NCBI RefSeq assembly: GCF_000337355.1 | Contig: NZ_AOJH01000043.1 | Coordinates: forward strand, 161,910 to 211,894 | DNA from: Halorubrum kocurii JCM 14978 | GTDB taxonomy: Archaea; Halobacteriota; Halobacteria; Halobacteriales; Haloferacaceae | Length of the DNA stretch: 49,985 bases | Reading direction: 5' to 3' | Shown: positions 42,579 through 49,985 of the stretch, in pieces | Position numbering within the stretch: position 1 is the first letter of the stretch | Layout of the letters: each line of letters begins with the position of its first letter | Position numbers and translations under genes: made by a program | The notes under the pieces: model-generated | Seen by the model: only the letters and a program-made list of their open reading frames with translations | Told to the model about the DNA's origin: nothing | The model's database searches: none

Positions 42579-43900
42579 GCGACGACTCAGCGCGTCCCTC
42601 CGAGACGGAGGCGCCGGAGAGCGCAACGGCCGCCGTGATCGACGCCGCGCGCCGCAGCGACCTCGGGCTTATCCTCGGGACGCTGCTCGCGGTCTACCTC
42701 GTCGCGGCGCTGCTCACGTTCACCGACGGCCTCAACAGCGTCGTCGGGCTGATGCGGACGCTGACGTTCCTCGGACTCGTGTACGCGCTCGCCGCGCTCG
42801 CGCTGAACCTCCAGTGGGGCTACGCCGGGCTGTTCAACATCGGCGTGGCCGGGTTCATGGCGCTGGGCGTCTACACGATGGGGATCGTCGTTCGGTCTCC
42901 CGATCCGGCGTTCGGCCCGCCCGGATTCGGGCTCCCGCTCCCGGTCGGCATCCTCGCCGGCATGCTGGTGGCCGCGGTCGTCGGCCTGCTCGCCGCGCTC
43001 CCGGCGCTCCGGCTCAAGGCCGACTACCTCGCGATCGTCACCCTCGGCATCTCGGAGATCATCCGGCTGTTTCTCCAGTCGAGCGCGTTCGACACGTACC
43101 TCCGGGACACGCTCGGCGTCGGTACGGGCGGCGGCAGCGGCATGGGGATGCCGCGGAACCCGGTCCGCGAGCTGTTCCTCGTCGACGGGCAGGCCAACAC
43201 GCCGACGGCCCTCGGGGACTTCGCCTTCGGGACCTTCGGGGAGAGCGGGCTCGGAATCTCCAACACGATCCTCATCGACTGGGCGTACATCGCCGTGCTC
43301 GCCGGCGTCGTGATCGCCTTCTTCGTCCTGCTCGAACGGCTCGGCCGGTCGCCGTTCGGTCGGACGCTCAAGGCGATCCGCGAAGACGAGCTCGTCGCCG
43401 ACTCGCTCGGGAAGAACGTCGACCTGATCAAGATCAAGGTGTTCGTCATCGGCTGCGCGCTGATGGGGCTCGCCGGGATCCTCTGGTTCGGCAGCCAGGG
43501 CAACGTCTCGCCGACGCCGCAGTTCATGCCCGTCCTGACGTTCTACGTCTTCATCGCCGTCATCATCGGCGGGTCCGGGTCGAACGCGGGCGCGGTCCTC
43601 GGCGGCATCGTCTTCGCGACGGTGCTGTTCGAGGGGCCGCGCCGCGTCGGGGCGTCGCTGCGCGACGTCATCGACGCCGAGACGCCGCCGTCGTTCGCCG
43701 ACGCGGTCGCCACGCTCGACCCGACCGCGTTCCTCGCGTTCGCGACCGACAACATCGCGCCGCTGCAGTTCGTCTTCCTCGGACTCATCCTGGTGTTCAT
43801 CATGCACCGACGGCCCGACGGCATCCTCGGCGACCGGATCGAGACGGCCGCGGCCGTCGACCTCTCGGAGCGCCCCAGCGGGGGTGAGACCGATGAGTAG
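42575..43900 (+). CDS. livM: Branched-chain amino acid ABC transporter permease LivM
   Basis: A 441-residue permease with an acidic N-terminal tail of about 25 residues, then around ten helices. Typical LivM sequence is visible: ALNLQWGYAGLFNIGVAGFMALGVYT, LKADYLAIVTLGISEIIRLFLQ, and RSPFGRTLKAIREDELVADSLGKNVDLIKIKVFVIGC (coupling loop). Start at 42575 is the ATG overlapping the livH stop; the longer frame upstream lies inside livH. Confidence 0.92.
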   Translation: MSDDSARPSETEAPESATAAVIDAARRSDLGLILGTLLAVYLVAALLTFTDGLNSVVGLMRTLTFLGLVYALAALALNLQWGYAGLFNIGVAGFMALGVYTMGIVVRSPDPAFGPPGFGLPLPVGILAGMLVAAVVGLLAALPALRLKADYLAIVTLGISEIIRLFLQSSAFDTYLRDTLGVGTGGGSGMGMPRNPVRELFLVDGQANTPTALGDFAFGTFGESGLGISNTILIDWAYIAVLAGVVIAFFVLLERLGRSPFGRTLKAIREDELVADSLGKNVDLIKIKVFVIGCALMGLAGILWFGSQGNVSPTPQFMPVLTFYVFIAVIIGGSGSNAGAVLGGIVFATVLFEGPRRVGASLRDVIDAETPPSFADAVATLDPTAFLAFATDNIAPLQFVFLGLILVFIMHRRPDGILGDRIETAAAVDLSERPSGGETDE

Positions 43901-44786
43901 CGACATTCCGGACGCGTCCGACGTCGCCGAGGCGGCGGACTCGGCCGACGCGATCACCGACGAGCCCGAGGCGAACGACAGCGCCGTCGAGGAGGCGGCC
44001 AAGCACGTCCCGTCCGGGGCGCCGCCGCTCCGGGTCGAGGGGCTCGTCAAGCGCTTCGGCGGCGTCACCGCCGTCGACGGCGCCTCCTTCGAGGTCGAGG
44101 AAGGGTCGCTGACGGGGCTGATCGGTCCCAACGGCGCCGGCAAGTCGACCACGTTCAACTGCATCACCGGCGTCCACGAGCCGGCGGCCGGGTCCGTCTA
44201 CTTCAAGGGCGAGGACGTCACCGGGCTCGAACCGTTCCGGATGGCGCGGAAGGGGCTCGTGCGGACCTTCCAGATCGCCCGCGAGTTGGAGGAGATGACC
44301 GTCTTGGAGAACCTGATGCTCGCGCCGAAGGGGCAGATCGGCGAGTCAGCGATCCGAGCGGTCACGCCCGGGCTCCGGGGCGAGGTCGTCGAACAGGAGG
44401 AGGCGATCCGCGAGCGCGCGTGGGAGACGCTCGACTTCTTCGAGATCGACCACCTCGCGACCGAACACGCCGGGAACCTCTCCGGAGGGCAGCGGAAGCT
44501 CCTCGAGATGGCCCGCGCGCTCATGACCGACCCGGAGGTGGTGTTGCTCGACGAACCGCTCGCGGGGGTCAACCCCACCCTAGAGGAGAAGCTCCTCGAC
44601 CGGATCCACCAGCTGCGCGGGGACGGCTACACGTTCCTCCTCGTCGAACACGACATGGACGTCATCATGAACAACTGCGAACACGTCATCGTCATGCACC
44701 AGGGCAGCGTTCTCGCCGAGGGGACCGGCGACGAGATACGGAACAACGAGCAGGTCATCGAGGCGTACCTGGGTGAGGACATATGA
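43893..44786 (+). CDS. livG: Branched-chain amino acid ABC transporter ATPase LivG
   Basis: A 297-residue ATPase. Walker A is GPNGAGKST, the Q loop follows near RTFQIARELEEMTVLENLML, the signature is NLSGGQRKLLEMARAL and Walker B is VVLLDEPLAGVNP. About 45 acidic residues (DVAEAADSADAITDEPEAND) precede the domain. The start at 43893 overlaps the livM stop by 8 nt; GGGGTGAG (43881-43888) could act as a Shine-Dalgarno sequence. Confidence 0.94.
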   Translation: MSSDIPDASDVAEAADSADAITDEPEANDSAVEEAAKHVPSGAPPLRVEGLVKRFGGVTAVDGASFEVEEGSLTGLIGPNGAGKSTTFNCITGVHEPAAGSVYFKGEDVTGLEPFRMARKGLVRTFQIARELEEMTVLENLMLAPKGQIGESAIRAVTPGLRGEVVEQEEAIRERAWETLDFFEIDHLATEHAGNLSGGQRKLLEMARALMTDPEVVLLDEPLAGVNPTLEEKLLDRIHQLRGDGYTFLLVEHDMDVIMNNCEHVIVMHQGSVLAEGTGDEIRNNEQVIEAYLGEDI

Positions 44787-45661
44787 GCGCCGAAGAGGCC
44801 GACTCGACCGACGACGCCGACGGGGAAGCCGTCGGCGTAGAGGAGTCCGCCGAACCCGTCGACGCGGCCGGATCCGCCGACTCCGACGACATGCCCGCCG
44901 ACTCCGACGACACGCCCGCCGCCGCCAACGCGGGAACGAGGCACACGCTCGACGGCGACGCGATCCTCAGGCTGCGCGGCCTCGACGCCGGCTACGGCGA
45001 CCTCCAGATCCTCTCGGACGTCGACCTCGACGTCGCCGACGGGGAGTACGTCACCATCGTCGGTCCGAACGGGGCCGGCAAGTCGACGGTGATGAAGACC
45101 GTCTTCGGGCTCACGACGTACATGGACGGGACCGTCGAGTTCGAGGGCGAGTCGATCCACGGGCTCGCGCCCGAGCAGATCATCCGCGAGGGGATCGGGT
45201 TCGTCCCGCAGAACGACAACGTGTTCCCGGGACTGAGCGTGCGCGAGAACCTCGAGATGGGCGCGTACATCCTCGACAGCGTCCCAGAGGACCAGATCGA
45301 GGAGATCTACGACCGCTTCCCGATCCTCCGGGAACGAGCGGGACAGAAGGCGGGGACGCTCTCCGGCGGCCAGCGGCAGATGGTCGCGATGGGGCGGGCG
45401 CTCATGCTCGACCCCGACCTCCTGTTGCTCGACGAGCCCTCCGCGGGGCTCGCGCCCGACCTCGTCGCCGACATGTTCGACCGTATCGACCGGATCAACG
45501 ACTCGGGGACGGCGGTGCTCATGGTCGAGCAGAACGCCAAGGAGGCGCTGCGGCGCTGCGACCGCGGCTACGTCCTCGTCAACGGCGAGAACCGCTACAC
45601 CGACCGCGGGGAGGTGCTCCTCGGCGACGAGGACGTGCGGAAGGACTTCCTCGGCGGCTAA
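44783..45661 (+). CDS. livF: Branched-chain amino acid ABC transporter ATPase LivF
   Basis: A 292-residue ATPase with Walker A GPNGAGKSTVMKT, the LivF-type GIGFVPQNDNVFPGLSVRENLEMG, signature TLSGGQRQMVAMGRALM and Walker B LLLLDEPSAGLAP. It has an acidic N-terminal extension of about 60 residues containing a duplicated ADSDD..PADSDDTPA stretch. Start overlaps the livG stop (ATGA). The gene ends the livHMGF chain; the binding protein gene livJ lies on the opposite strand beyond a 458-nt intergenic region. Confidence 0.94.
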   Translation: MSAEEADSTDDADGEAVGVEESAEPVDAAGSADSDDMPADSDDTPAAANAGTRHTLDGDAILRLRGLDAGYGDLQILSDVDLDVADGEYVTIVGPNGAGKSTVMKTVFGLTTYMDGTVEFEGESIHGLAPEQIIREGIGFVPQNDNVFPGLSVRENLEMGAYILDSVPEDQIEEIYDRFPILRERAGQKAGTLSGGQRQMVAMGRALMLDPDLLLLDEPSAGLAPDLVADMFDRIDRINDSGTAVLMVEQNAKEALRRCDRGYVLVNGENRYTDRGEVLLGDEDVRKDFLGG

Positions 45662-46119
45662 TTGGGTCCCCGGTCCCGGTGGTATCGCTCCCCTTCAGAG
45701 GCGGTTCCGAAACGGTGGATCGCTGACCCGTATCTCTCGATCGAGTGCGGGAGTGGGTGTCTTAATTCGGTTGATCGGGTATTTATAAGCGATCGAGTGG
45801 CGTCGCTGTCGACCGTTTATGAGTGGTTGGCACCGCTGCGGTGACGACCTCCAAAGCCCCAGCCGCACCGCACAGCCTCACGCCTCCCCAGCCTCGTCGG
45901 TCACCCTCCGCGTTGCTCCGGGTGACCGACTCCCTCGCGCGTGCACCTCGCGCCCTTCGGGCGCTCGGCGGCACGCGCCACCACACGTCATTTATAAGCG
46001 ATCGTCGCCGTCGCTCACGGTCGTTTAAATACTCGCTCGGCGCCTCCGATCTGCAACACTCACTCCCGGCGTCGCGCAGAAAAAATCGGAAAACGGACCG
46101 ATCCGAACCGCCTACTCGC
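45662..46119. other. Long intergenic region with hairpin-rich, repeat-flanked element
   Basis: 458 nt between convergent livF and livJ without a credible gene. ATTTATAAGCGATCG occurs at 45781-45795 and again at 45990-46004, each followed by similar sequence ending in CGTTTA. Between them are a perfect 11-bp stem (GTCGGTCACCC at 45896-45906 with GGGTGACCGAC at 45920-45930, 13-nt loop) and a nested hairpin (GCGCGTGC at 45937-45944 with GCACGCGC at 45971-45978, inside it GCGCCC-TTC-GGGCGC at 45950-45964). The short open frame over it (45819-46028) looks like a by-product. It may be a structured RNA or a dispersed haloarchaeal repeat. Confidence 0.7.
46080..46093 (-). terminator. T-rich terminator-like tract after livJ
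   Basis: On the minus strand, TTTT then CCGA then TTTTTT, 27-40 nt beyond the livJ stop; matches the T-tract type of archaeal terminator. Confidence 0.5.
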
Positions 46120-47484
46120 CTACTGGTTCAGGACGCTCGACCACTGGCTGGTGTACGTCGCCTGCGCCGGCTCGAAGGAGACGCGCTCCGTGATCGTGCC
46201 GTCGCTCTCCTCGAAGGCCGCCACGTACTGCTCCTCGAGCGACTGGCCGTAGGCGTCGTTGAGGTACAGCGTCCCCGAGGACTCGGCGCCGACCGTGTCG
46301 CCCCTCGCGAGCTCGGCCATCGCCGGGCCCTGCAGGAGGTCGGAGGGCGCGGTCCGGAAGATGTAGCCGTTGTCGTCGAGGTCGGTCACGTCCGGGCTGG
46401 TCGAGGACGGCGAGATGCCGACGACGCCGTTCGGGATGAACACCTGGTCGGCCACTTGGAGGTTCACGTTCGAGGCGGCCGGGCCGACGACGGCGCCGTA
46501 GCCGGCGTCGACGAGCGAGTTCGCCCCGGAGATACCCGCCTGCGGGTCGGTCTGCGTGTCCTCGACGCGGGTGTCGACCGTGACGCTCAGGCCGGCGTCG
46601 TTGACCTGGGTCGCCGCGAGCAGCGCGCCGTCGCGGATCGGACCGCCGAGCGGACCGAGGTCACCGGTTTCGGGCATCAGCACCCCGACCTTCGCCTCGA
46701 ACTCGTCGACGCCGACGGGGTCGGCCGACGGCGCGTCCAGGTCCTCGTCCGAGAGCTCGTTGCCGAACTCCAAGGTGTCGAGCGTGACGATATCGCCGTC
46801 CTGGAAGTCCTGCACGTCGTACGCCGCGGTGGCGATGTCGCCGTTGACGTCGAAGTTGACGCTCGACGACGCCCCGACGTAGTGGACGGGGTCGCCGGCG
46901 GCGACCGCCTCGACCGCGTCCGGGAGGGTCTCCGGCCCGAACTCGTCCCCGCCGGGGTTCGCGACAGTCCGGACCCGGTCGCGGATGGCCTCTCCCTCGT
47001 TCTCGCCCGCGGCGGTCGCCGCGAGGATCTCGACCGCCATCGCGTCGTACGCCTGCGCCGTGAACACGCCCGGTGCGGTGTCGTACTCCTCCTCGTACAA
47101 GCTGGTGAAGAAGTCCGCGCCCGGGCCGCCCGCGGACGGCGCGGTCCCGATGACGTTGTTCATATCGCTGTCGACCTCGCCGGGGAGGTCGGAGTCGATC
47201 AGCCCGTCGGGCACGACGATGTCGAGGTCGGGCACATCGTCGGCGAAGTCGGAGTAGAAGTCGCGGAACAGCTGGATGCCGGACTCCGGGAAGCCGACGA
47301 CCATCACCGCGTCGGGCGCGCCTTCCCCGTCGCTCCCGTCGTCTCCGTCGGACCCGTCGCTCCCGTCGTCTCCGTCGCTCCCGTCGTCTCCGTCGCCGCT
47401 CTCGGTCGAGCAGCCGGCGAGTGCCGCAATGCCGGCAACTCCGGCGCCTTTGAGTACGTCGCGTCGCTGTATCCTTCGCGTCAT
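46120..47484 (-). CDS. livJ: LivJ-type branched-chain amino acid binding lipoprotein, circularly permuted
   Basis: A 454-residue Tat lipoprotein: R7R8 in RRDVLKG, lipobox LAGC (C25), then a Gly/Asp/Ser linker to residue 56. Start at 47484 fits the TATA box 29 nt upstream. The binding domain is of type I (Peripla_BP_6), but its halves are swapped. Residues 57-241 (PDAVMVVGFPESG to TLDTLEFG) are the part that canonically follows the mid-protein YTSQWSSVL; residues 264-453 (AKVGVLMPETGDLGPLG to TSQWSSVLN) are the canonical mature N-terminus and now come last. A new linker of about 22 residues joins old C-terminus to old N-terminus. Ligand-site segments (GPAASNV, SSTSPDV, NDAYGQS, QAYDAMA) all remain, so it is probably functional. 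Confidence 0.88.
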   Translation of the reverse strand: MTRRIQRRDVLKGAGVAGIAALAGCSTESGDGDDGSDGDDGSDGSDGDDGSDGEGAPDAVMVVGFPESGIQLFRDFYSDFADDVPDLDIVVPDGLIDSDLPGEVDSDMNNVIGTAPSAGGPGADFFTSLYEEEYDTAPGVFTAQAYDAMAVEILAATAAGENEGEAIRDRVRTVANPGGDEFGPETLPDAVEAVAAGDPVHYVGASSSVNFDVNGDIATAAYDVQDFQDGDIVTLDTLEFGNELSDEDLDAPSADPVGVDEFEAKVGVLMPETGDLGPLGGPIRDGALLAATQVNDAGLSVTVDTRVEDTQTDPQAGISGANSLVDAGYGAVVGPAASNVNLQVADQVFIPNGVVGISPSSTSPDVTDLDDNGYIFRTAPSDLLQGPAMAELARGDTVGAESSGTLYLNDAYGQSLEEQYVAAFEESDGTITERVSFEPAQATYTSQWSSVLNQ

Positions 47485-47508
47485 TCTGTTACGCAATACC
47501 ATACGTGA

Positions 47509-47516
47509 GTTTATAA
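47509..47516 (-). promoter_or_regulatory. TATA box for livJ
   Basis: On the minus strand CTTATAAA, centred about 29 nt upstream of the ATG at 47484 and too close to the alternative ATG at 47502. It decides the start. A second A/T-rich box (minus GATATCTATAAC, near 47641-47652) may be an additional promoter. Confidence 0.65.
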
Positions 47517-47718
47517 GTGTATCCACGCCCACAAATACCACAGCGGATCGGTCGCGACCGTCATCGGGGAGTCTACCCCGTTCGAGACGCTGGCTGCCGG
47601 CGTCTGCGCCGAACGCCGATCGGCGCGAAACCGCGGTTCGTTATAGATATCAATCACTTCTCTCTGCCGATCGCGTCGGGATCCGCCCGGCGCTGACGGA
47701 GGACGTAGCGCGGCCGAG

Positions 47719-49347
47719 TCAGTACCCCTGTGCGTTTCCGTCCTTTCGCGGCTCGGTCGCCGCCGAAAGGACGCCGTCTCGGGAGCGCGCGATCTGAGCG
47801 CCGCCGAACATGGCCGGCGGGAGGGTCAACACGTCGTGGCCCTTCCGGGCCAGCTTCGCGGCGGTCCCCCCGTCGGCGTGGGGTTCGAGCGCTAGCTCGC
47901 CGCTCTCGCGGTAGCGCCACCGCGGCTCGTCGAGCGCGCGCTGGAGGGGCATCCCGTAGTCGACGAGGTTCGAGACCACCTGCACGTGCCCCTGCGGCTG
48001 CATGTACCCGCCCATCACGCCGAAGGCCGCCCAGTCGTCCTCGTCGAACCGGACGAGCCCGGGGATCAGGGTGTGGAACGGTCGCTTGCCCGGTTCGAGG
48101 CGGTTCGGGTGCTCCGGGTCGAGCGAGAACGACGCGCCGCGGTTCTGGAGGGCGATCCCCGTCTCGCCCGCGACGAGGCCGGAGCCGAACCCGGCGAACC
48201 GCGAGTTGATGTAGGAGACGACGTTGCCCTCCTCGTCCGCGACCGTCAGCAGGACGGTGTCGGCGTCCTCCGCGTTGGCCTCTGGGACGCCGAAGCTCAC
48301 GTCGTGGTTGGCCCTCTCGCCGACCTCGGCCGCCCGCCGCTCCGCCCAGTCCGCGGACGCGAGCGGCGGGACCTCCTCGTAGGCCGGGTCGGTGATGTAG
48401 CGGTGGCCGTCGTGGAAGGCGACTTTCAGCGCCTCCGCGAAGTAGTGGACGCGCTCGGGGGAGTCGTAGTCGTACTCCCCGGCGCCGACCTCCGCCGCGA
48501 CGTTGAGCGCCTCCAGCGCGATGAGCCCCTGGTTGTTCGGCGGGAGTTCGTACACCTCGGCGCCGTTGTACGTCGTCGAGACCGGCTCCGGCCACTCCAC
48601 CTCGAAGCCCGCGAGGTCGTCGACGGTCATGAACCCGCCCGCCGCCTGCACCTCTTCGGCGATTGCCTCGGCGATCTCGCCCTCGTAGACGGCGTCGGCA
48701 CCCCGCTCGGCGATCAGCGTCATCGACTCGCCGAGCCGCGGGAGCGTCACGCGCTGTCCGACCCCGGGCGACTCGCCGCCGAAGAGGTACGCCTCGCGGG
48801 CGTGGTCGCTCTCGAACAGCTCCTCGCCGTGGGTCCACGAGTCCGCGATCACCTCGCTGACCGGATACCCCTCGGTTGCGTACCGGATCGCCGGCCGCAG
48901 GAGCCGGTCGAGGCCAAACTCGCCGAACCGCTCGGCGGTCGCCTCCCACCCGCGTGCGGTCCCCGGGACCGTCACCGTCTGCGCCCCGGTCATCGGCATC
49001 TCGACCTCGCTCGGGTCGTCACCCTCGGCATCGTCGTCAGCCGCGAGCGCCTCCCGGGCGTTCTCAACCGTGGCGTCGGCGGGCGCGCCGCCGCAGGCCC
49101 GCATGGCGCCGACCTCGCCGTCGGCGGTGCGGTACAGCGCGAACACGTCGCCGCCCAGCCCCGTCGAGGTGGGCTCGACGACGTTGAGGGCGGCGGCGGT
49201 CGCCACCGCGGCGTCGAACGCGTTCCCGCCGTCGCGCAACACCTCGATCCCCGCTTGGCTCGCGAGCGGCTGGCTCGTAGCGACTACGCCGCGCTGTCCG
49301 TACACCGTCGACCGCCGGGAGCCGAACCGGTCCACGTCTGGGTCCAT
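47719..49347 (-). CDS. ggt: Gamma-glutamyltransferase
   Basis: A 542-residue Ntn hydrolase that removes or transfers the gamma-glutamyl group of glutathione-like thiols (gamma-glutamylcysteine is the haloarchaeal thiol). VVATSQPLASQAGIEVLRDGGNAFDAAVATAAALNVVEP is the start of the large subunit. The self-cleavage/nucleophile Thr is in DADTVLLTVADEEGN, followed by FGSGLVAGETGIALQNRGASFS and the glycine-rich FGVMGGYMQPQGHVQV. No signal peptide is seen, so it is likely cytoplasmic unless exported by an unrecognised route. It lies upstream of livJ on the same strand, 234 nt apart. Confidence 0.92.
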   Translation of the reverse strand: MDPDVDRFGSRRSTVYGQRGVVATSQPLASQAGIEVLRDGGNAFDAAVATAAALNVVEPTSTGLGGDVFALYRTADGEVGAMRACGGAPADATVENAREALAADDDAEGDDPSEVEMPMTGAQTVTVPGTARGWEATAERFGEFGLDRLLRPAIRYATEGYPVSEVIADSWTHGEELFESDHAREAYLFGGESPGVGQRVTLPRLGESMTLIAERGADAVYEGEIAEAIAEEVQAAGGFMTVDDLAGFEVEWPEPVSTTYNGAEVYELPPNNQGLIALEALNVAAEVGAGEYDYDSPERVHYFAEALKVAFHDGHRYITDPAYEEVPPLASADWAERRAAEVGERANHDVSFGVPEANAEDADTVLLTVADEEGNVVSYINSRFAGFGSGLVAGETGIALQNRGASFSLDPEHPNRLEPGKRPFHTLIPGLVRFDEDDWAAFGVMGGYMQPQGHVQVVSNLVDYGMPLQRALDEPRWRYRESGELALEPHADGGTAAKLARKGHDVLTLPPAMFGGAQIARSRDGVLSAATEPRKDGNAQGY

Positions 49348-49511
49348 ACCCGATCGTCCACCGGAATCCGGTTAAACGTCCCCCCGGACAGTTCCGGCCG
49401 CTTTGGAGTCCGCGGAGTTTGACGCGTTCGGCCGGCGAGCGAAGCGCGGTTACTAGCGGCTTATCGCCTTTGAGGCTGCATAACTAATGGCCCGCTCTCG
49501 GCATCACACCC

Positions 49512-49742
49512 ATGGACCCCACGACCACAGCGGCCGTTACCCACCAGTACCTGTCCGAGGTCGCCGCCCCGGTCCCGCTACAGTTCTCGGGCGACTTCCT
49601 CGAGCTGGCGGTGCTGTTCTTCGTCATCGCCGTCGTGGCGGCCGTCCTCGGTGCACGCGGGATCGCCGGGGTCTCGATGACCGTCGCGAAGTGGCTCGTC
49701 ATCATCTTCCTCGCGCTGGCCGTGATCTCGATCATCCTCTGA
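49512..49742 (+). CDS. DUF1328-type small membrane protein
   Basis: A 76-residue protein with two hydrophobic helices ([25 protein letters not shown] and [16 protein letters not shown]), the DUF1328/UPF0391 pattern. The polar N-terminus is about 28 residues. In bacteria such proteins are stress-related and of unknown function. An A/T-rich GCATAACTAATGG about 30 nt upstream of the ATG could be the promoter. Confidence 0.8.
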   Translation: MDPTTTAAVTHQYLSEVAAPVPLQFSGDFLELAVLFFVIAVVAAVLGARGIAGVSMTVAKWLVIIFLALAVISIIL

Positions 49743-49954
49743 GCGGCCGACGGGCGGATCGGACGCCGTCGTTCGCCGAACGCGAAGGGTTGGCCTCGGC
49801 ACTCATAGGGCTCGTCATCGCTGGTGCCGAGGCAGCTCGGAGCGGTGCATCGTCATCGGCCGGTCGCTCGTAGTCGGCTCGTCGCCTAAAAGGGCCGGGT
49901 CCGGACCGCGGTCGCGTTAAGTTAGAGGATGAGGCGGACGAGTTCTGAGTGTCT

Positions 49955-49985
49955 ATGGCAGAATTCGACCGCCTCAACGATGGTA
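49955..49985 (+). CDS. Start of an unidentified gene (cut by window end)
   Basis: Only ten codons are present (MAEFDRLNDG). The A/T-rich GTTAAGTTA at about 49914-49922 lies some 36 nt before the ATG and could be its TATA box. Too short to identify. Confidence 0.5.
   Translation, partial: MAEFDRLNDG

Noticed and set aside
45819-46028. 69-codon open frame over the structured intergenic element
   Set aside because: Its sequence is dictated by the hairpins and Pro/Ser/Arg-rich; more likely non-coding.
45823-47508. A 561-codon plus-strand open frame over the intergenic element and livJ
   Set aside because: It is antisense to livJ, with the Asp/Val/Arg bias of a shadow frame; no family resemblance.

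Overview
The window is a stretch of haloarchaeal chromosome, probably from a Halorubrum-like organism (genus is an inference). Evidence for this: very high GC with long mirror-frame ORFs, Asp/Glu-rich proteins, A/T-rich TATA-like boxes about 25-31 nt upstream of start codons (leaderless transcription), and archaeal genes such as gatD, archaeal dnaG, rps6e, a type IV prepilin peptidase, the AhbAB route to heme and a HemK2-type methyltransferase. I see no tRNA, rRNA, CRISPR array, transposase or phage gene. Most of the window is housekeeping and metabolism.

Layout. 0-5 kb: 3' part of gatD, a GNAT acetyltransferase and a tiny membrane protein in an overlapping chain, then a multi-spanning membrane protein and the prepilin peptidase. 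5-8.5 kb: dnaG diverges from a DUF3311 protein plus a sodium:solute symporter, with a perfect A/T-rich palindrome between them. 8.6-11.8 kb: heme block on the minus strand, transcribed ahbAB > precorrin-2 dehydrogenase > hemA, with a tandem 16-bp repeat at the promoter. 11.9-16.9 kb: rps6e and a partner, a lipoate ligase-like protein, an orphan 7TM histidine kinase, an M23-peptidase-like protein and a hotdog thioesterase. 16.9-21.2 kb: two tandem moeA paralogues (one with a PBP-like tail) and a PHP phosphoesterase. 21.3-28.8 kb: deaminase, PfkB kinase, BtpA/SgcQ protein, old-yellow-enzyme reductase, Eis-like acetyltransferase, sugar isomerase-like protein and several haloarchaeal proteins of unknown function. 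29-31.3 kb: a metal-handling unit, made of a YraQ/ArsP-type permease with two YHS/TRASH domains and a membrane-anchored winged-helix protein with a Met-rich loop. 31.4-37.1 kb: a MetE-like pair, HemK2 methyltransferase, MscS channel, ksgA and a DUF655 protein. 37.3-41.3 kb: YqcI/YcgG protein with a cysteine hydrolase, MATE exporter, lipA. 41.4-47.5 kb: branched-chain amino-acid ABC transporter livHMGF, a structured non-coding element, and a convergent livJ. 47.7 kb to the end: gamma-glutamyltransferase, a DUF1328-type membrane protein and the first codons of another gene.

The strongest unexpected signal is livJ. Its two canonical halves are in swapped order: the part that normally follows the middle of the protein comes directly after the lipobox and linker, and the part that normally starts the mature protein comes last, so the protein reads as a circular permutation of a type I periplasmic binding protein. 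Other points worth attention are the metal permease and Met-rich regulator pair, the hairpin-rich repeat-flanked element between livF and livJ, operator-like repeats at the heme, liv and dnaG/symporter promoters, a MetE paralogue without zinc ligands, and in-frame tandem repeats that put acidic loops into several enzymes (DnaG, KsgA, the PfkB kinase).
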